Counted from the stretch's first letter, positions 1 through 22,139 are shown. The stretch is 64,000 bases of DNA from Oikopleura dioica (GCA_907165135.1 OU015569.1:10292501-10356500), one strand, 5' to 3'. Notes: generated by a model not told the origin, from the letters alone. Translations and numbers: made by a program.

Positions 1-258
1 TTGGTGAGAAATAATCTCTTCAAATCGTTTTCAGACATCTCAACATGCGAAAGTATGATGTCGGGCCAGCACGACATGAGAAAAGTGACAGATCGAGTGA
101 TAAAGGATTATTCAAGGATGAAAGAGAAAGCTGCCCATTACAAGAAATCGGCGAAGGGATGGATTTCTAAAATTCAACTTGAACAAAGTTACTGGTCGTT
201 CAAGATCTATTTATTTTTGGAGACGGCTGAGAAGAACAGTTCTAAAAAGACGGATTAA
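1..258 (+). CDS. Possible 3' terminal exon of an unidentified gene (partial)
   Basis: An open frame enters the window at its left edge and runs to a TAA stop at 256-258. The translated stretch is charged and Lys-rich (for example DMRKVTDRVIKDYSRMKEKA), could be helical, and has an ordinary amino-acid mix. I do not recognise a domain. The true start, and any splice acceptor, would lie left of the window. It may equally be a chance open frame, since nothing downstream supports a transcript. Confidence 0.25.
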   Translation: MVRNNLFKSFSDISTCESMMSGQHDMRKVTDRVIKDYSRMKEKAAHYKKSAKGWISKIQLEQSYWSFKIYLFLETAEKNSSKKTD

Positions 259-3017
259 TAACAATAATCATAAAATATTAAAAAACGTGAGAGTCGATTT
301 GAAAAAGAATAGTTTACAAAATAGCTTCGAGAAAGCTAAGCACCGCTTAACAGTGTTCGATTGCAAGTCGTCCTTGAGCTATCAAAGGTTTTCGAGGACT
401 CCGAGCTGGCGATAAAGTATTTTTGTCCTCGGGTTATGCAAGCGTGCGTATTTCAAGCTAGAGTAATGGATTTTAATCTCTCTCTTATGTTCGCTTCCCG
501 GTTCGTTGTTAGCTGGTTTGTGTTTTCTATCGTATTTTCTGGGGATTAGGGCGAGAGTTACTGAACGCGGGAGCACGTGGTGAGCCTGAGAAAGTTTAGA
601 AATCACCGAAAAAACAGATCCATTTCGCCGAGTTGGAGAAAATCGCGATGCAGCAGAGGATGCAGCAGCGCCAGATCGACGAGCTTAGAAAAAGTAACCA
701 GTTGCTTGGGGATTGGGTCTCAACATCTCGCTCTTGCTTATTTTCGGCGAATTAAATTTTCGATAAATTAAACAGACTGAGACTTGCGCTTCTTGTTGCA
801 TCAAGTAAGCTTGTTGATAGACGCGTGCTCTTTTAATTGATTTCACGTTGGGGAAAATCTTCAGCGCTCTTTGAACAATCGTACTTACAACATGATTACA
901 AAACTAAATCCTCGAGACCCAAAACTAGTATGTTCTTGCTGCTGGTCAGTGTGCTGGTGCTCTTCTTTCTCTCAGGAATAGGCTTCGATCATGTTTGTCC
1001 AGGAAACGATTCCGCGGATTCAATTGAATCAATCGAAGCTGTAATTTAAAAGATTTCCAGCTTTCGCCCAACTCCAAAATTTACTGAAAAAAACAACCGT
1101 TTTGTCGAAGCCTAGCAAGGACTAACCTACCAAAGCCGAGGGGCTGCTCCAAGCCATTTCGTGTAACAATAATAAATCTTGCCAGACGTTCCATTCAATT
1201 TCGAAGTTTTTGGCGAATCATCGTAAACAAAATTCGTTATGCGCCAAAGCTGATGTCATCAGTTGTTGTTCTTGAGTTGTTTTGCAGGTGTTTTCCAACG
1301 TTGTTCTTATAAAGATTATGTTATTTTGTGAAAGTTCGTATTAACGTTTTTTTCAGTTGTGAAAGTAAATAGATCTGGATCAGCAGTTTGTGGAAACCTT
1401 GGTTGTTTCTTCGTTTTTTCTCTTCAGGGAAATGTTTTCGGGACTCGTTTCGGGCGAAGCATTTGTCTAATTCAATCATTTGCTGAAGCTGATTCAATAT
1501 CTCACGTAAGGGGAGATTAAGGGGATCATAATGGAGATTTAAATCGTGTGATTTTTTTCTCTGAAAAGGAACTTAAAAATTCAGAAAATGTTTTTAGCAA
1601 ATAAAGAAACCATTTCTGCTCAGAGTTTCTAAAAAGGGAGGGAGTACCCCAAGAATGTAATCAAAACAGCGCTTTGCTTGAAAAACAATTAAAGCTAGAC
1701 TCCCTTTTTTAGTATTTTACATAACAAGCTGACCCCTGGTTGGAATATAAGACAGAAGATGCTCCGTTTCCCACGACACGCAAAAAATTCCAAAAGAGGG
1801 TATAAATTATGCCTCGGCTTCTTGTACGCCGGAAAATACCAGCGCACTAGCCCGTGTATTAGAACACATCATTTTTCCCCTCTTTTTTGACGATAAATTG
1901 CCGGCTACGCCCTCGTTTCTAAAATTCATTGTCGCCGAAGATGATTTTCATGTTTTCGGCGAAAATTTCCATTTGTATGTTCGCTTCAATAATTAGCTAC
2001 AGCCTAGGAATGTTCTATAATCGTCTACTCTAGCCTAGCATCCCTCGCGTACTGAATTTCCAAGTGCTTCTTCGCTGAGCCGAGGGAGGGCAAAAGCATT
2101 TGTATTTCTTAAACGGAAGTCGCCGTCGGAATATCCTTCCCCGTCCTGTCTAAGAACGTTTAAGAACACTAGCCTACTAGAGGAGACTTGGAGATCTAGC
2201 CGGACTATACTTTGGCGCGATAAAGAGTAGATAGCCAGCCGCTATTAATAGTAATAACAAAAATGCGTGAAGAAAAGGATACAAACTGTTTCACCAAGGG
2301 AATTCGTATTTAGAGTAATTATTACTATCTTTTGCTGTTAAATTATGTTTGAGAAACATGTTTTAAGTATGATTCAATAGAAGTTGTTCCTTTCCCAAGT
2401 TTCCCAATTGCTCAATTAATTGATTTTTATGAATATCTAATACAGAATAATTATAATTATAAAGATCGATTGAGATTAAGATCGGGTAATCATTTGCCTG
2501 TTAGAGAGCTATTTCGCAAGTGTGAATGATTGACTCGTAAAATTCTTATCGCATGTGCGTTATCGACAAAAAACGTTACAGCGATACTATATCGGTAGAT
2601 TTTATCAACATGTGATGACAGCCTCGAAAGCAAGTTCTAAATCACCTGAGTTGGTTCACTGCAGTATTTTCATCAAAGATTCAAGACCTGCTACCTTCGA
2701 TAAGGAAAAAGAACACGCAACACTTGAATTACACCTAATGACACATTGCTATCAGGCCACAGGGACCACAAGTTGCACAAATAGCTTGTAGATTCGCGGT
2801 TTTCCTTCACTACCGGTTTCGGATAAGTATCCTTCATAAGGTTTAACAGGGCAATAAATACCTATTCCGATCTAGTGGCAAATTACCGTTAAACGAAAAA
2901 CCGCGCCTGAACTTGACAGCGGGAAAAACTCAGATTTAATCGTAACAGAAATCGCAAAAGGGGCGCCAAGGATAGTCCATCCTGGATGGCCATAAATAAA
3001 AAATAAGAGAAAAAAGA
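259..3017. other. Intergenic stretch, no gene recognised
   Basis: The sequence is AT-rich with several short open frames (577-771, 837-1049, 2555-2791). None shows a recognisable domain, convincing splice borders or continuity with a neighbour. I see no tRNA-like cloverleaf and no transposon end. The last few hundred bases may hold the promoter of the homeobox gene that starts at 3018, but no clear TATA element stands out. Confidence 0.5.
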
Positions 3018-3672
3018 ATGCCACCAAAGAAAAGAAAATTGTCTGTTGTAAGCAAAGAGACAAGAGAACAACTTATAGAGTTCTTTGATGAAAATCCGTA
3101 CCCAAGCACACAAGAAAAGCAAAAACTCGCTTCTGATCTTGATATTCCGATCTCTTCTGTCAGCCAATGGTTCAATAAACGAAGATTTGATAAAAAGTGA
3201 GCTCAGAAAGACTCAAACTTTGAATCGAGTATATTCATTTAGGAAAAAGAATGAAACTCTAGGAACGAGCTTCACTGGAACCCCTCGTCGCGAGTCTGCC
3301 AGAACCTCTGCTCGAAAGGAAACCACTCCAGGGGACCAAATTTTGGAGAACGCAGCAAGTTCGCCGGAAAGCGACCTGAAGGCAGAAAAGCGATCTCGCT
3401 ACATGCGACTATTTAACGACCATAGAATGGCGAGCCGCGAGCATGCGCAGGACATCATGGATCTCCAAGAAGAAATCATGAGGCTTCAGCAAAAACTTGC
3501 AGAAAAGATGCGTCTCCACAAATCCGAGACGGAGATGATCGACAGAATCAAGGAGAACGCTCGCGTCGAGAATATCGAACTCTCAGAAAGTGATGACGAT
3601 CAATCGGAGGAAGAAGACAACATTGTCAGTTTGCTCAACATCAAAGGAGAATCTATTGACGCATATAACTAG
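3018..3672 (+). CDS. Divergent homeobox transcription factor, two exons
   Basis: Exons are 3018-3196 and 3243-3672, joined across a 46-bp GTGAGC...TTTAG intron with matching phase, giving 202 residues. The protein opens with PPKKRK, a classic nuclear localisation signal, and runs straight into a homeodomain at about residues 5-60. Hydrophobic core positions fit the family: L16, F20, L34, L38, I40, V45, then QWFNKRR at helix 3 with W48, F49 and R53. Aligned this way, position 51 is Lys, not the near-invariant DNA-contacting Asn. A coiled-coil-like stretch rich in Gln, Glu and Leu follows (about residues 110-165), then an acidic tail (ESDDDQSEEEDN). An AATAAA lies about 75 bases after the stop. 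It is most likely a nuclear DNA-binding protein; I cannot assign it to a named homeobox class. Confidence 0.8.
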
Positions 3673-3802
3673 AGCGAAAAACAAGAACAAGACAACAAGA
3701 AAATCTTTCAGTACAATAGTTTCTTCATCTGTTTTACCATAAATTAAATAAACTCAATAGAAGATCTGCCAAAAAATGAGTCTTTCTTGGCGAAGCAGAG
3801 CA

Positions 3803-4947
3803 ACTGAGCCCAGGGATCCGAGATTTTGTCGTCTGGACGATCGCCCACTTTTCAGGCGCGATTTGAGTTATCGCGCAGGAGCTAAAATTCTGATCGCGCG
3901 CTCAAATGCGCAGCGTTTAGGCGCGATGGCAAAAACTCGCTCTCTCGGTGATGGGGCGATGAATTTCGATCGCGCAGCCCCATCAGGCCGACAAAAAATA
4001 CTCGCGCGTTCAAATGCGCAGCGTTCAAGCGCGATGGTATAAACTCGCTCTCTCGGTGAGGGGGCGATGATTTTCGATCGCGCAGCCATATAACGCCGAT
4101 AAATAATACTCACACGCTTCAAAATGGTCGAAAATCTGCCGAGCGGGAGTGCGATGGTGGCGCTTGGTTTCAATTTTGCCGACCTAGTCGGCGCACGAAT
4201 CAAATGATCAGCGTGAGATTGCTGACTAAGTTCACCGATTTTCTTGAAAATTCAATTTTTGGATGTCACATTGTTAACACTTTAATTCGACTAAGTTGTC
4301 CATCTCCTCATAAGAGAGCCGACAAACAAAATGTAAATTTGTACTGACCTCCCGCAACGTAACCTACAAATAAGTCATGCTAATCGCTGAGAGTGACTCT
4401 TGGCACCGGAAATGTGCGTAAAATCTGAGTATTTTTCAAAAGAAAAATTTTTAAGGTAATTGGATTTTGATGTTAAGCCAACTTATGACTGAAAAATATA
4501 TTTTTATTGGTTTTTGAACATGCAGATTTCGAAAATTTCATAAAAATTATATTGGATATATTTAAATCGCCTTTTTTCTTCTTCTAATTTTGGCTAAACA
4601 TCACGCGCCATCGTTTAATCGTGTAGCTTACTCCAAAATGACAGTTTTTATCGAGTATCAAGGGGTCCCCCCATGTTGAAATTTTCATGGGCGAAAATAT
4701 GGTGTCGCGCACAGCCAGGGTGGCCGAAAATAAGTTATCGCGCTCTCGGGCCCACCGCGATGAATAATCATCGCTCCTGAAGCGCGAGGGCGCAGGGAAG
4801 CCATCGGCATATTTTTGACTAATCCAGCCCGCCGATGGGAATTTTTCGCGCTGCGAGCCTAGCAGCGAAAATGATTGTCGCGCGCTGAAGAGGAGCGCTA
4901 GGTGCGCGATCGTCCAGACGACAAAATCTCGGATCCCTGACTGAGCC
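3803..4947. mobile_element. Non-autonomous hAT-like DNA transposon with 8-bp target duplication
   Basis: The element occupies 3811-4939 (1129 bp). Its ends are inverted repeats: 3811-3849 matches the reverse complement of 4901-4939 with 34 identical bases and then a single mismatch over the next few. Both ends read CAGGGATCCGAG inward. ACTGAGCC occurs immediately outside both ends (3803-3810 and 4940-4947), giving an 8-bp target-site duplication. A CAGGG terminus with an 8-bp duplication is the hAT superfamily signature. Open frames inside are short and I see no transposase, so it would depend on a transposase made elsewhere. The GC-rich inside is unlike the AT-rich flanks. It lies 138 bp past the homeobox stop codon. 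Confidence 0.85.
3893..4110. repeat. Imperfect 108-bp tandem repeat inside the hAT-like element
   Basis: Two adjacent units of about 108 bp share AAATGCGCAGCG (at 3904 and 4012), then a GCGCGATGG block, then CTCGCTCTCTCGGTGA, then TTTCGATCGCGCAGCC. Spacing between matching words is constant. It is an internal duplication of the transposon, probably subterminal. Confidence 0.7.
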
Positions 4948-6750
4948 CCTATACTATTTGAGCACAAAACAGAGTAGCCACCAAATACCTCTTGAAAATG
5001 AAATACTTATGCATGTAAGTCACCCACTAGAAAAGTGGGATTTTAGAGCAAGGGTGATAAGAGCAAACTTATAATAAGAAAAAACGTGAGGAGCTCTGAT
5101 TGACGAACAGCCGAATGAAGATAGCGAAACCCAGTAGTTAATCTCCAGTGGTGCCAGTTATCACCCCTTGTCAAGGCGTCGTATTTCATTGATAGATCTT
5201 CTTTGACGAGTTCCTTCCTGCTCTTACGTTTTATTTGAAGTAACCCTAGTTTCTTAGATCACCAGAAATAAAGAAATTCAACAAGCAATTAAGTTATTAT
5301 TTGATTAACCCTTTTGGGTGGTTGCTGGACAGGCGACCCGTATTTAGAACGATCACAAATTGGAGAAAAAACAATTAATATCAGTATGGGCAACATTGTT
5401 AAATTGTATGCTGTGCTTATTTTAGAAAAACTTTTCGGAACACTCGTCGGCACTATCCATAATCAGATGAAGACAATTTGTCTATTTGGGGGTTAGTCAT
5501 CGACGTTCTCTTGAGTTTTATCCTTTGAGCTGGTCTCTAATTTGTATTGTAGTGAACCAAGGACAAAGTGTTATTCAAGTCTTATCTTTTTATACATTTT
5601 TAAGGGGAACAAATTGAGCAGTTTGGTCGAAACCAATTCGTCCGATTGTCGAATTGAAGTGGACATTGATCGTAAATAAAGAGAATACCACTGAAAATTT
5701 AATAAGAATGTGTAGAAAGAGATGCAATTAGAATGTAGCCTACGCTCCGAAAGCAATCGCAGAATAAGCTTTGTTAATACTTACCTAGATAAAAAAGAAT
5801 AACATTCAAGCTAAAAATATTTGAACAAAGGATATCCGGAACACAGGCATACATCCGATACACAATGATAAACGAGGTACCAAGGAAGCAATGCTAATTT
5901 AGTGCACGAATCACTGATTTAACTACATTTTTGTCCTTATCTATATTCAGGGAGAATTCAGTTTTGCCTAAAAATCGTCTAAAGAAGCGAGCAAGATCTG
6001 CTCAAATTCGACGAGATCAGCGAAGTCCCTTAATTCATATAGTACCCAAGTGCTCTCTTCGCTTCTAAATCCTAATTGTGCAGCAGTAAGCGTTTTCGCT
6101 GGCTTCATGTTTGATTCGGCTAACGGATTATGCACCTTGAAGAACGGTTACACCCTGCATTTGCTCTTGTGCTTTTGGAAAAGTGAGGAAACAAAAACTT
6201 TTCATAAAAGTTTTTTCATATGATGATTTTCATATTTACTGTTTTTATTGGAAATAGGTTTGAACAGATTTCGTTCTACGATGAAAGGTATGCGAATTCT
6301 CGGAACTCGAAAATGATGATAAATAAATCTCGTTGACAGAAAGATGTAAAACTTTGATTAGAAAAAATAGGCTGAAGTTAGCGAAAGACCTCGCGGGACT
6401 ATTCTAGTCCCTAAATACTCGTTTTTCGCTGCGGAAATTGACTGAAGAATATGTCAGCCCGAAGTGTGCAAATGAATCAGCATCTAGCGGTTGAGTTTCG
6501 ATATTTACAGGGTTTAAGAAGGAACATGAACTACTGCTATTCTATTAAGAGTACGCTGGAAAAAATCTGACGCGGAAAATTGCACTGAAAGGTGGTTGAA
6601 GAAAGGTAAAATTGTCACAATGACGGTAGAGATAGGGGCCGGCAGCCCGAATTGGAGAATGAAGGTTTTCCTTTTTTTTTGTCGATAACGAACACGAATT
6701 GCACCAACCAGTTGAAGTATTGCGGAATTTCTTCAGGAGAATTGAGAGGC
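4948..6750. other. Intergenic stretch downstream of the mannosidase gene, nothing recognised
   Basis: This AT-rich DNA lies between the hAT-like element and the last mannosidase exon. The only long frames (for example 4584-4967 minus, 5314-5496 plus) are chance frames, the first of which crosses a transposon end. No domains, RNA genes or further transposon ends were seen. Confidence 0.5.
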
Positions 6751-15921
<9,171 letters not shown>

Positions 15922-15924
15922 TCC

Positions 15925-15945
15925 CCCTTCTTAAAAACACAAAAT
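15925..15945 (-). promoter_or_regulatory. Probable trans-splice (SL) acceptor before the mannosidase ATG
   Basis: On the minus strand a T-rich tract ends in TTTTTAAG, and nine bases later comes the mannosidase start codon. The MRPL10 stop is only 53 bases from that ATG, too close for an independent promoter. A spliced-leader acceptor at 15930/15929 would make the two genes an operon. This is inferred from spacing and sequence. Confidence 0.55.
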
Positions 15946-15974
15946 TCCAAAGAAGTAAAAAAAAAAGAGTTAAT

Positions 15975-17190
15975 CTAAGCATCGTCGGACGCGTTATCAT
16001 TAAGATACTGTCCAAGCAGATCCGTCGTGCCACGTGAAGACTGGTCAAGAATACGGACGAGCTCCGAACTGCCAGAATTCTCGAGCATCGATACTAGTGT
16101 TTGTGCAGGCGATGACATTAATCCGAGCACTTGGCCCATTTCCTTCTCGAGCGAGAGTTTTGCCCACTCCAGAACGCCGCGCGGGGTATAACACTCGTCC
16201 TCAATCACGCCGCCCATTAGAACCATATACGGATGATTATCAATAGCTGTCAGTACTTTCTTCAGATTTTCTCTATCACCCTTCGTCACGAAGAACAAAT
16301 TGCTCTCTTCTCCTTCCTCAGCTCCCAAAAGCACTTGTTGAAGCGGCTTTAAATCGGGTCGTTTAGTGTTGATTAGACAGTGGACGATGTGATCGGGAAA
16401 TTTGACGATGTTCGCGCCGCTTTTCATCAGCTAAAAATCGTTTCTTTTTCTGAAAGCACATATTTCTTGCCTTAAACTTTTCGTCATAATAAATGTGCTC
16501 TTCCATTGTATCGCCAGGGTCGCCAGCCATCAGCACTAATCCCAGAAAACCGTCCTTCCTAAAGACACATAACTAGCCTTGCCGATAAGGAACACTCAAC
16601 TTACGTGGCTTGGAAAGCTTCTTCACACTTTCGAAGAAGAATGTTATCAGGCCCGTAGACTTCGGTAGCCTCGATCGCCTCGCCTAGCTTGGCGTTTGCT
16701 TCCAGATGCCGCGTCGAATACGGATGTTGCATTTCTTCCTCGTAATCTTAAACAAATGATTAAGATTGAACCAAAATCCCTTGTTCGATCTAAAAATGGA
16801 GACCGCGCTATTGCATGGAATTGAAGTAGCTTGCGGCTTTATGGCACTTATTGAGTCGTCTCAATGATCATTTGTACCTGGGAAGTGGTGCTCCGTGGGA
16901 TAGTGCGGCTGAGTGATCTCATTCAGCAACACTTCTTCTTTGTGCAGCATGTAGAGCTGTCGCTGGCGTTGGTTTTTCCTCCGTATCGGGTATTTTCGCG
17001 GGTGCGCTGTTCGCATATCCTACAATTAACATGTTGGAGCTCGCAGATTGCGTTTAGAGGGTTCTTTATTATGAAGTCAAATCCCTGGAATGACTGTTCA
17101 GTGCTTAAAACTTACATGCGAGGAGTCGACTTGATAAGACCTAGCTGAGGAAAGCGAAGGCACCGACCTGCGCAGACCGATCCGATACAT
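15975..17190 (-). CDS. MRPL10: Mitochondrial large-subunit ribosomal protein L10, five exons
   Basis: Exons are 17116-17190, 16878-17019, 16605-16746, 16471-16558 and 15975-16430. Phases close, giving 300 residues (human MRPL10 is about 260). The N-terminus (MYRIGLRRSVPSLSSARSYQ) is Arg/Ser-rich without acids, as in a mitochondrial import signal. Family-like blocks are a basic RRKNQRQRQ segment near residue 40 and, in the C-terminal half, YMVLMGGVIEDECYTPRGV followed by LGLMSSPAQTLVSML, which parallel human LLGGCIDDTILSRQG and GGLTCLTAQTHSLL. It would stabilise the stalk base of the mitoribosome with L7/L12. The fourth intron starts GCAAGA (GC-AG). The start was chosen as the first ATG giving an import-like leader in phase with exon 2. 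It is probably the first gene of an operon with the mannosidase. Confidence 0.82.
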
Positions 17191-17702
17191 GCTAGAACGG
17201 CGATACTGTTAATCGAAATATTATTCTTGCAGTGCCAATAGAATTAATCTATAGCTGTCAGCAGAAAGTGTTTGCTTAAGAGTTTTGCCGTCGCTATCAG
17301 TAATCGATAAAACGTCGGAAATGTCGAGAGAGTTTTTGACAGCGTAACGAAGCTTCAGTCGGTTCGTGAACAGTGAGCTAGTTCAAATAACTCGTTGGAT
17401 GACCTCGAGAGAAAATAATCCCTGATTGATACTCTAAGGCAACGGGAAAATCAAATCAGGGCAATTCGATTTGCCGTGAAAATTTTTAACCAAAAAATAG
17501 CTCTTTTATTTTTATTCAATTTTCCCGGTGCTCAATTAAAACGCGCACTGCATCAAAACACCTTTCTCGGTCTCCAGCACTCATGATGAATTATTACGGA
17601 AGGAAAGGTGCGGAGCGATTACGTTCCCGAGTTTCAAAATAAAAATTATCGACCTGGAATCCTTTCAACTGATCTCCCAGTATCCCAAGAAACTCAGGAT
17701 AC
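17191..17702. other. Intergenic region upstream of MRPL10
   Basis: About 510 bases separate the ankyrin-gene stop from the MRPL10 start. It presumably holds the MRPL10 operon promoter. I see no TATA box I would trust and no RNA gene. Confidence 0.4.
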
Positions 17703-20700
17703 TTAGGAGAAATCAATTTTTTTTAAAATTCTTATTAATGAAGAAGCTCTTTTGTTCAGGACCCGTCCCAATTCGGCAACTTGAAGTTCTTCTAGCCTTT
17801 TATCTACATTCTTAGCCGCGTGAAAGACTGTTCCAACAGTGCGGTTCATTTTGTCAAACGCTATTTTTTCTCCAACAGCACTTGAAAGCAAAAATCTCGT
17901 TGAAAGAATTGCTCCGGACAAAAGTGCATCGACAAGGGGAGTATGGCCATTTGCGTCCCGTTCGTTGATATTAATTTTTGAGTGCTTGACGACTTCTAAC
18001 GCCTTCGGTAATTCCTTCATCGCCAAAAGGTGTAACAGAGTTTTTCCATATTTGTTCCTTATTGTAAGATCCGCAGAGTTATCTTTGTCGGGCTCAATAG
18101 AATCGTTATTTGATGAAGAAAGAAAAAATTATGACCGATGGCCTACACTAGGATTCCTAGTAGGAAGGCCACTATTGTAAGATATTGCTTTAGCAACAAA
18201 GTGTATCCTTTAGCCGACGCCTGAAGCGGATTTTAAAAATCTCAAAAAATCGCCGTCGGATTGATCGACAACGAGGGCAGCTTCCATCAGCGGCGTGTTT
18301 CCAAAGCTATTCTGAGCGTTAATAACGCCCCCGTTAATCTCTAGGATCAGCTCAAAGGCGGCGAGGTCGCTGAAAAGTTGGCTAGAATACGATGTTATCA
18401 AAGACGTACTTGATGCAAGCTGCTATGTGCGCCGCGTTCATCCCTTCGTTCGTCATCGCTTCTGCCCGGGCCTTATTATCCAACAAAATTCGTGCGTTTT
18501 CGTGGTATTTGGAGGCAACTGCACGAACAAGAGCCGTCGCGCCTAAATGACTTCGTCATCCCTTGTCATGCAAAATACAAGATTTTCCCGTTCAAAACCT
18601 CACTTTCCGATGTTTTGGGTGATGAATAATGTATTTACCTAATGAATCTTTGGTCTCTAAAAGCTCGCGCAAGAGAGGCAGGTATTTCCGAAGTGCGGCC
18701 GGGTCATTTTGGGTGGCCATGATGTGGAGAACCGTTTCGCCACTCACGTTGGTGACGCTTTTATCCAGCTCCGGATGAGATATCAGAAGCTCCAGCGCTC
18801 TTGGATGTCGACTGACAGGGGTTAAGTACTCGCATTGAATTTAAATGAACGGTCTAAGCAAAGAAAAACCCTCGCCCAGCCGCTGTTAAAGGATACTCAA
18901 TGTCTCCAACGCCGCAATTTACATCACACGAGGAATTCGAGAGTAGCCAGGAAGCAAGTTCTGTCTTCTCATCGATTATACTCAGGATCAGGAGAGTTGA
19001 TTTAGCTCTAGGAGCGATCTTTAACACGCAGCTGAAGGAATAATACCCAGAATGCACTTACTCTGATGATTCGATTGACATCGAAGCCTCTTTCAACGAG
19101 CTCGGGGAAGATTTGGAGCTGGCATTTGATCGGCTGGAGGTATAGTTCCATGATCAACTCATCACTTATCCAATTCGAACCGTTCAGCTTTGAGATCAAA
19201 TAACTCATCAGTTCTATTGGTGATGATTCGCCAATTTTTCTTTGTTCCAAGTTCATTTTTCTCTAGCAAGACATTTCACGAAACCTATCTAACGAGATCA
19301 TATCTACTGATTTTCCGCTGTAAGCACATCACCATTCCTGTATTTCCACTACGGATCGCCAAGATGAGTGTGTTTTCGCTGAAGAACGGATGCTTCTTTA
19401 GAATCTCTCTCGTAATAACTTCATGATCATCTCTTTCGCCGTCCAAATTTTTCGGCAGTGAGGAAAGAAGACTATCTGACAAACCGGATGACAATTTAAA
19501 AATGAAAAGAAGCCAAAGTTATTATTAATTTTAACGATTGCAACCCAAAACGATATGATTCTTCGTTTTGGTCAAGTTGCCCTGACTTGCAGCACCTGGA
19601 AGGGTTTGCGTCTTAGCTGAGGTTAGATTTTTGGTCAAAATATTTGTCGAAAGGAAACTTTTGCTAACCACATCGCAGTTGATAATATCCGAGGCCGCCT
19701 ACCATCGCCAAACCAGCGGTCGCAAAACGTAATCCGCTGCCTATCACGGATCTCGCCCTGCCCCCGACACGATTCATCGTTCTAGCAATCTTCAAAGTGA
19801 ACGAATTTGAAATAGTTTGAACGGGCGGGAAATCGCGTTTTTAGGACATTCATGAACAGAAATTATTATCTCAAAACAAGGTCTTAGGCAAGAGTCCCTC
19901 TTTCTCCAGATATCCTTCAAGATAGTTGAGAATTTGCATTCGATCGGAGTCGCGCTGCTCGTCTCGCCGCATTTGATAAACACTGAAAATGCAGTAACTT
20001 GTCACATTTCAGTTTGGAAAGCGCGACAGGCCACGGAGGCGCGCATCCGAAATTCTCAACATGACAACTTACAGCGCTTCAGCCATACCAACAGCAGTTT
20101 CACCGCCGGGTCCAAGTGCTAAAATATCAGCCCCATTCTCGACGAGGAATTTCGTCGACTTTAAAGCCCCGTCAGATACGGCATGATGCAATCGTGTGTA
20201 CCCTTGCCCCGTTCTCATGTTCACGTCGAATTTATCAGCAGCCACAAGTGCATCCTTTATCAAATTAGCTTTGCAATGGATGGAGAGCTCAATCTTTCTC
20301 AATCTGTACATAAGTTCGAGTAGAAAATTCCAGTTCCTGAATAAATGTTCTCTTGTTTTAGTGCCATTCCGAGCGCATCAACAGAATCTTCAGCAGTTGC
20401 CAACAAGTCGATATCTTTTTGCTCCAAAAGCCACTGTAAAACATCTCGCGAATCGGTCCACGCTGCCAGATGCAAAGGAGTGAGATTGTTAAAGTAGCTA
20501 GAGAAGAGTGGATGAGTTTCGCATTTTCGCCCGAATTAGCTAACCTCAAGTTGAGTATGCTACTGGCCTGCTCGCGAGTGAAACAAGTTTGGAATAACAA
20601 AACAGGAGACATAAGAAAAATAAAGCTCCAGCCGCGCGGTTTTGACTGGCATGAATTTATTGAAATATCTTCGGATTTACTTTTGTCGCCATTCGCTTGT

Positions 20701-21482
20701 AACGCTTTTGCAAGATCTACACGGTTGTTGGCCGCAATCCAATGGAAAACAGAGAATCCATCTTAAAGTATTCTTGGATTAAAATCTGGACGTATTTGCT
20801 TTAAATTTTGTCTATTTAAATGTTTTAGGCTCTTGGAAGCCGCGGCGCTCCTTGGAAATAAACCGCCATATCAAATTGTATAATTTTTTTGGGGATTTCA
20901 TAAAAAAATCATAAGCCTGTTAACGCTACGTTTTCAGAAGAAATGCTCGTTTTCATGTTTCTCGAGAGCCAAGAATTCAATTACCTGTATCTGTGATAAA
21001 AGAAGATCTAGAGACAAATTTGAAGAGGTCTTCGAAGTCTGCTTCTGCGTTACTCAGCTTTGAAAGGAACTCTTCTTCACTACATCCTGCCCGAGCACTT
21101 ATGACCAAAAGTTGACAGTAGGACTTATACAAGAAGTAGCCATAGAGAACATAAAGACACAAGGATAACCACAAAAAGACAGGTTTCTGGGAGAGTCGGT
21201 CCTTTACAACGATAGAGCCTTTGTCCTGTTTATTTTTAAAATAAGCTAAAACCCGAAAAATCGGAAATAAAAATCAGCGACAATTGTTTTCACATTGATA
21301 ATAAACGTTCCTGCTCCGGTTATTGCCGTTCTATTAGGGAGGTTTTGCATAAGATGTGTTGGCTGCTGCAGTTGCGCTAGTTTTGTGAGCTTTTCCGCCT
21401 CAACTACCTCGGCAAGTTTGCCGCTGGAGAGTCTTTTTGACAAACAGAAACGCGCAACTGCGAGGCGAGCGTGTAAGGCCAT
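17703..21482 (-). CDS. Ankyrin-repeat protein with a membrane segment, many exons
   Basis: Secure exons begin with 21294-21482 (MALHARLAVARFCLSKRLSS start), 20985-21225 and 20681-20761, which splice in phase. Exon 2 carries a hydrophobic stretch (LWLSLCLYVLYGYFLY) that would cross a membrane. Downstream blocks, spread to the stop at 17703, repeat the ankyrin pattern: NNLTPLHLAAWTD, GQGYTRLHHAVSDGA with LVENGADILAL, NSFGNTPLMEAALVV, and DANGHTPLVDALLSGA. The internal exon borders between 20.6 and 18.1 kb are not solved; I could not bring all phases together, so the exact protein is unknown. It probably has six or more ankyrin repeats after an N-terminal membrane anchor. I do not recognise a specific orthologue. 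It lies 273 bases downstream of SEC61 beta. Confidence 0.75.
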
Positions 21483-21755
21483 TCTGAATTGATCTTCTAC
21501 TGCACTGAGCTGGAAAAGAATGACAACAAAAAATCGTCGCTTCCATCCTTTGTGATTTCAAAGAGCTGGAAGTTCACGGAAGTCAACTAAGTCGATTATT
21601 TTATTTGGAATTGCACTTTAATGAAGCTCGCGCTCTAGGAGACAGTTTGAATATAAATTTGCGTGAGAAGCCACATGATGGTGTTAGTAGAACCTTAGAG
21701 CAGCTATCACTGTTTAATCAGGAGGAAAAAGAGGAAATAAACCTAAGACGACTAT

Positions 21756-22130
<375 letters not shown>

Positions 22131-22139
22131 TCTCTTTTC

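Noticed and set aside
3776-4203. Long open frames on both strands (88 and 111 residues)
   Set aside because: They lie inside the hAT-like element and its GC-rich tandem repeat, have no domain, and mirror each other on opposite strands.
20358-20612. Alternative frame in the ankyrin gene (FTREQASSILNLRLANSG...)
   Set aside because: The neighbouring frame carries the ankyrin motif TPLHLAA, so this frame is mostly a shadow; the true exon border there is unresolved.
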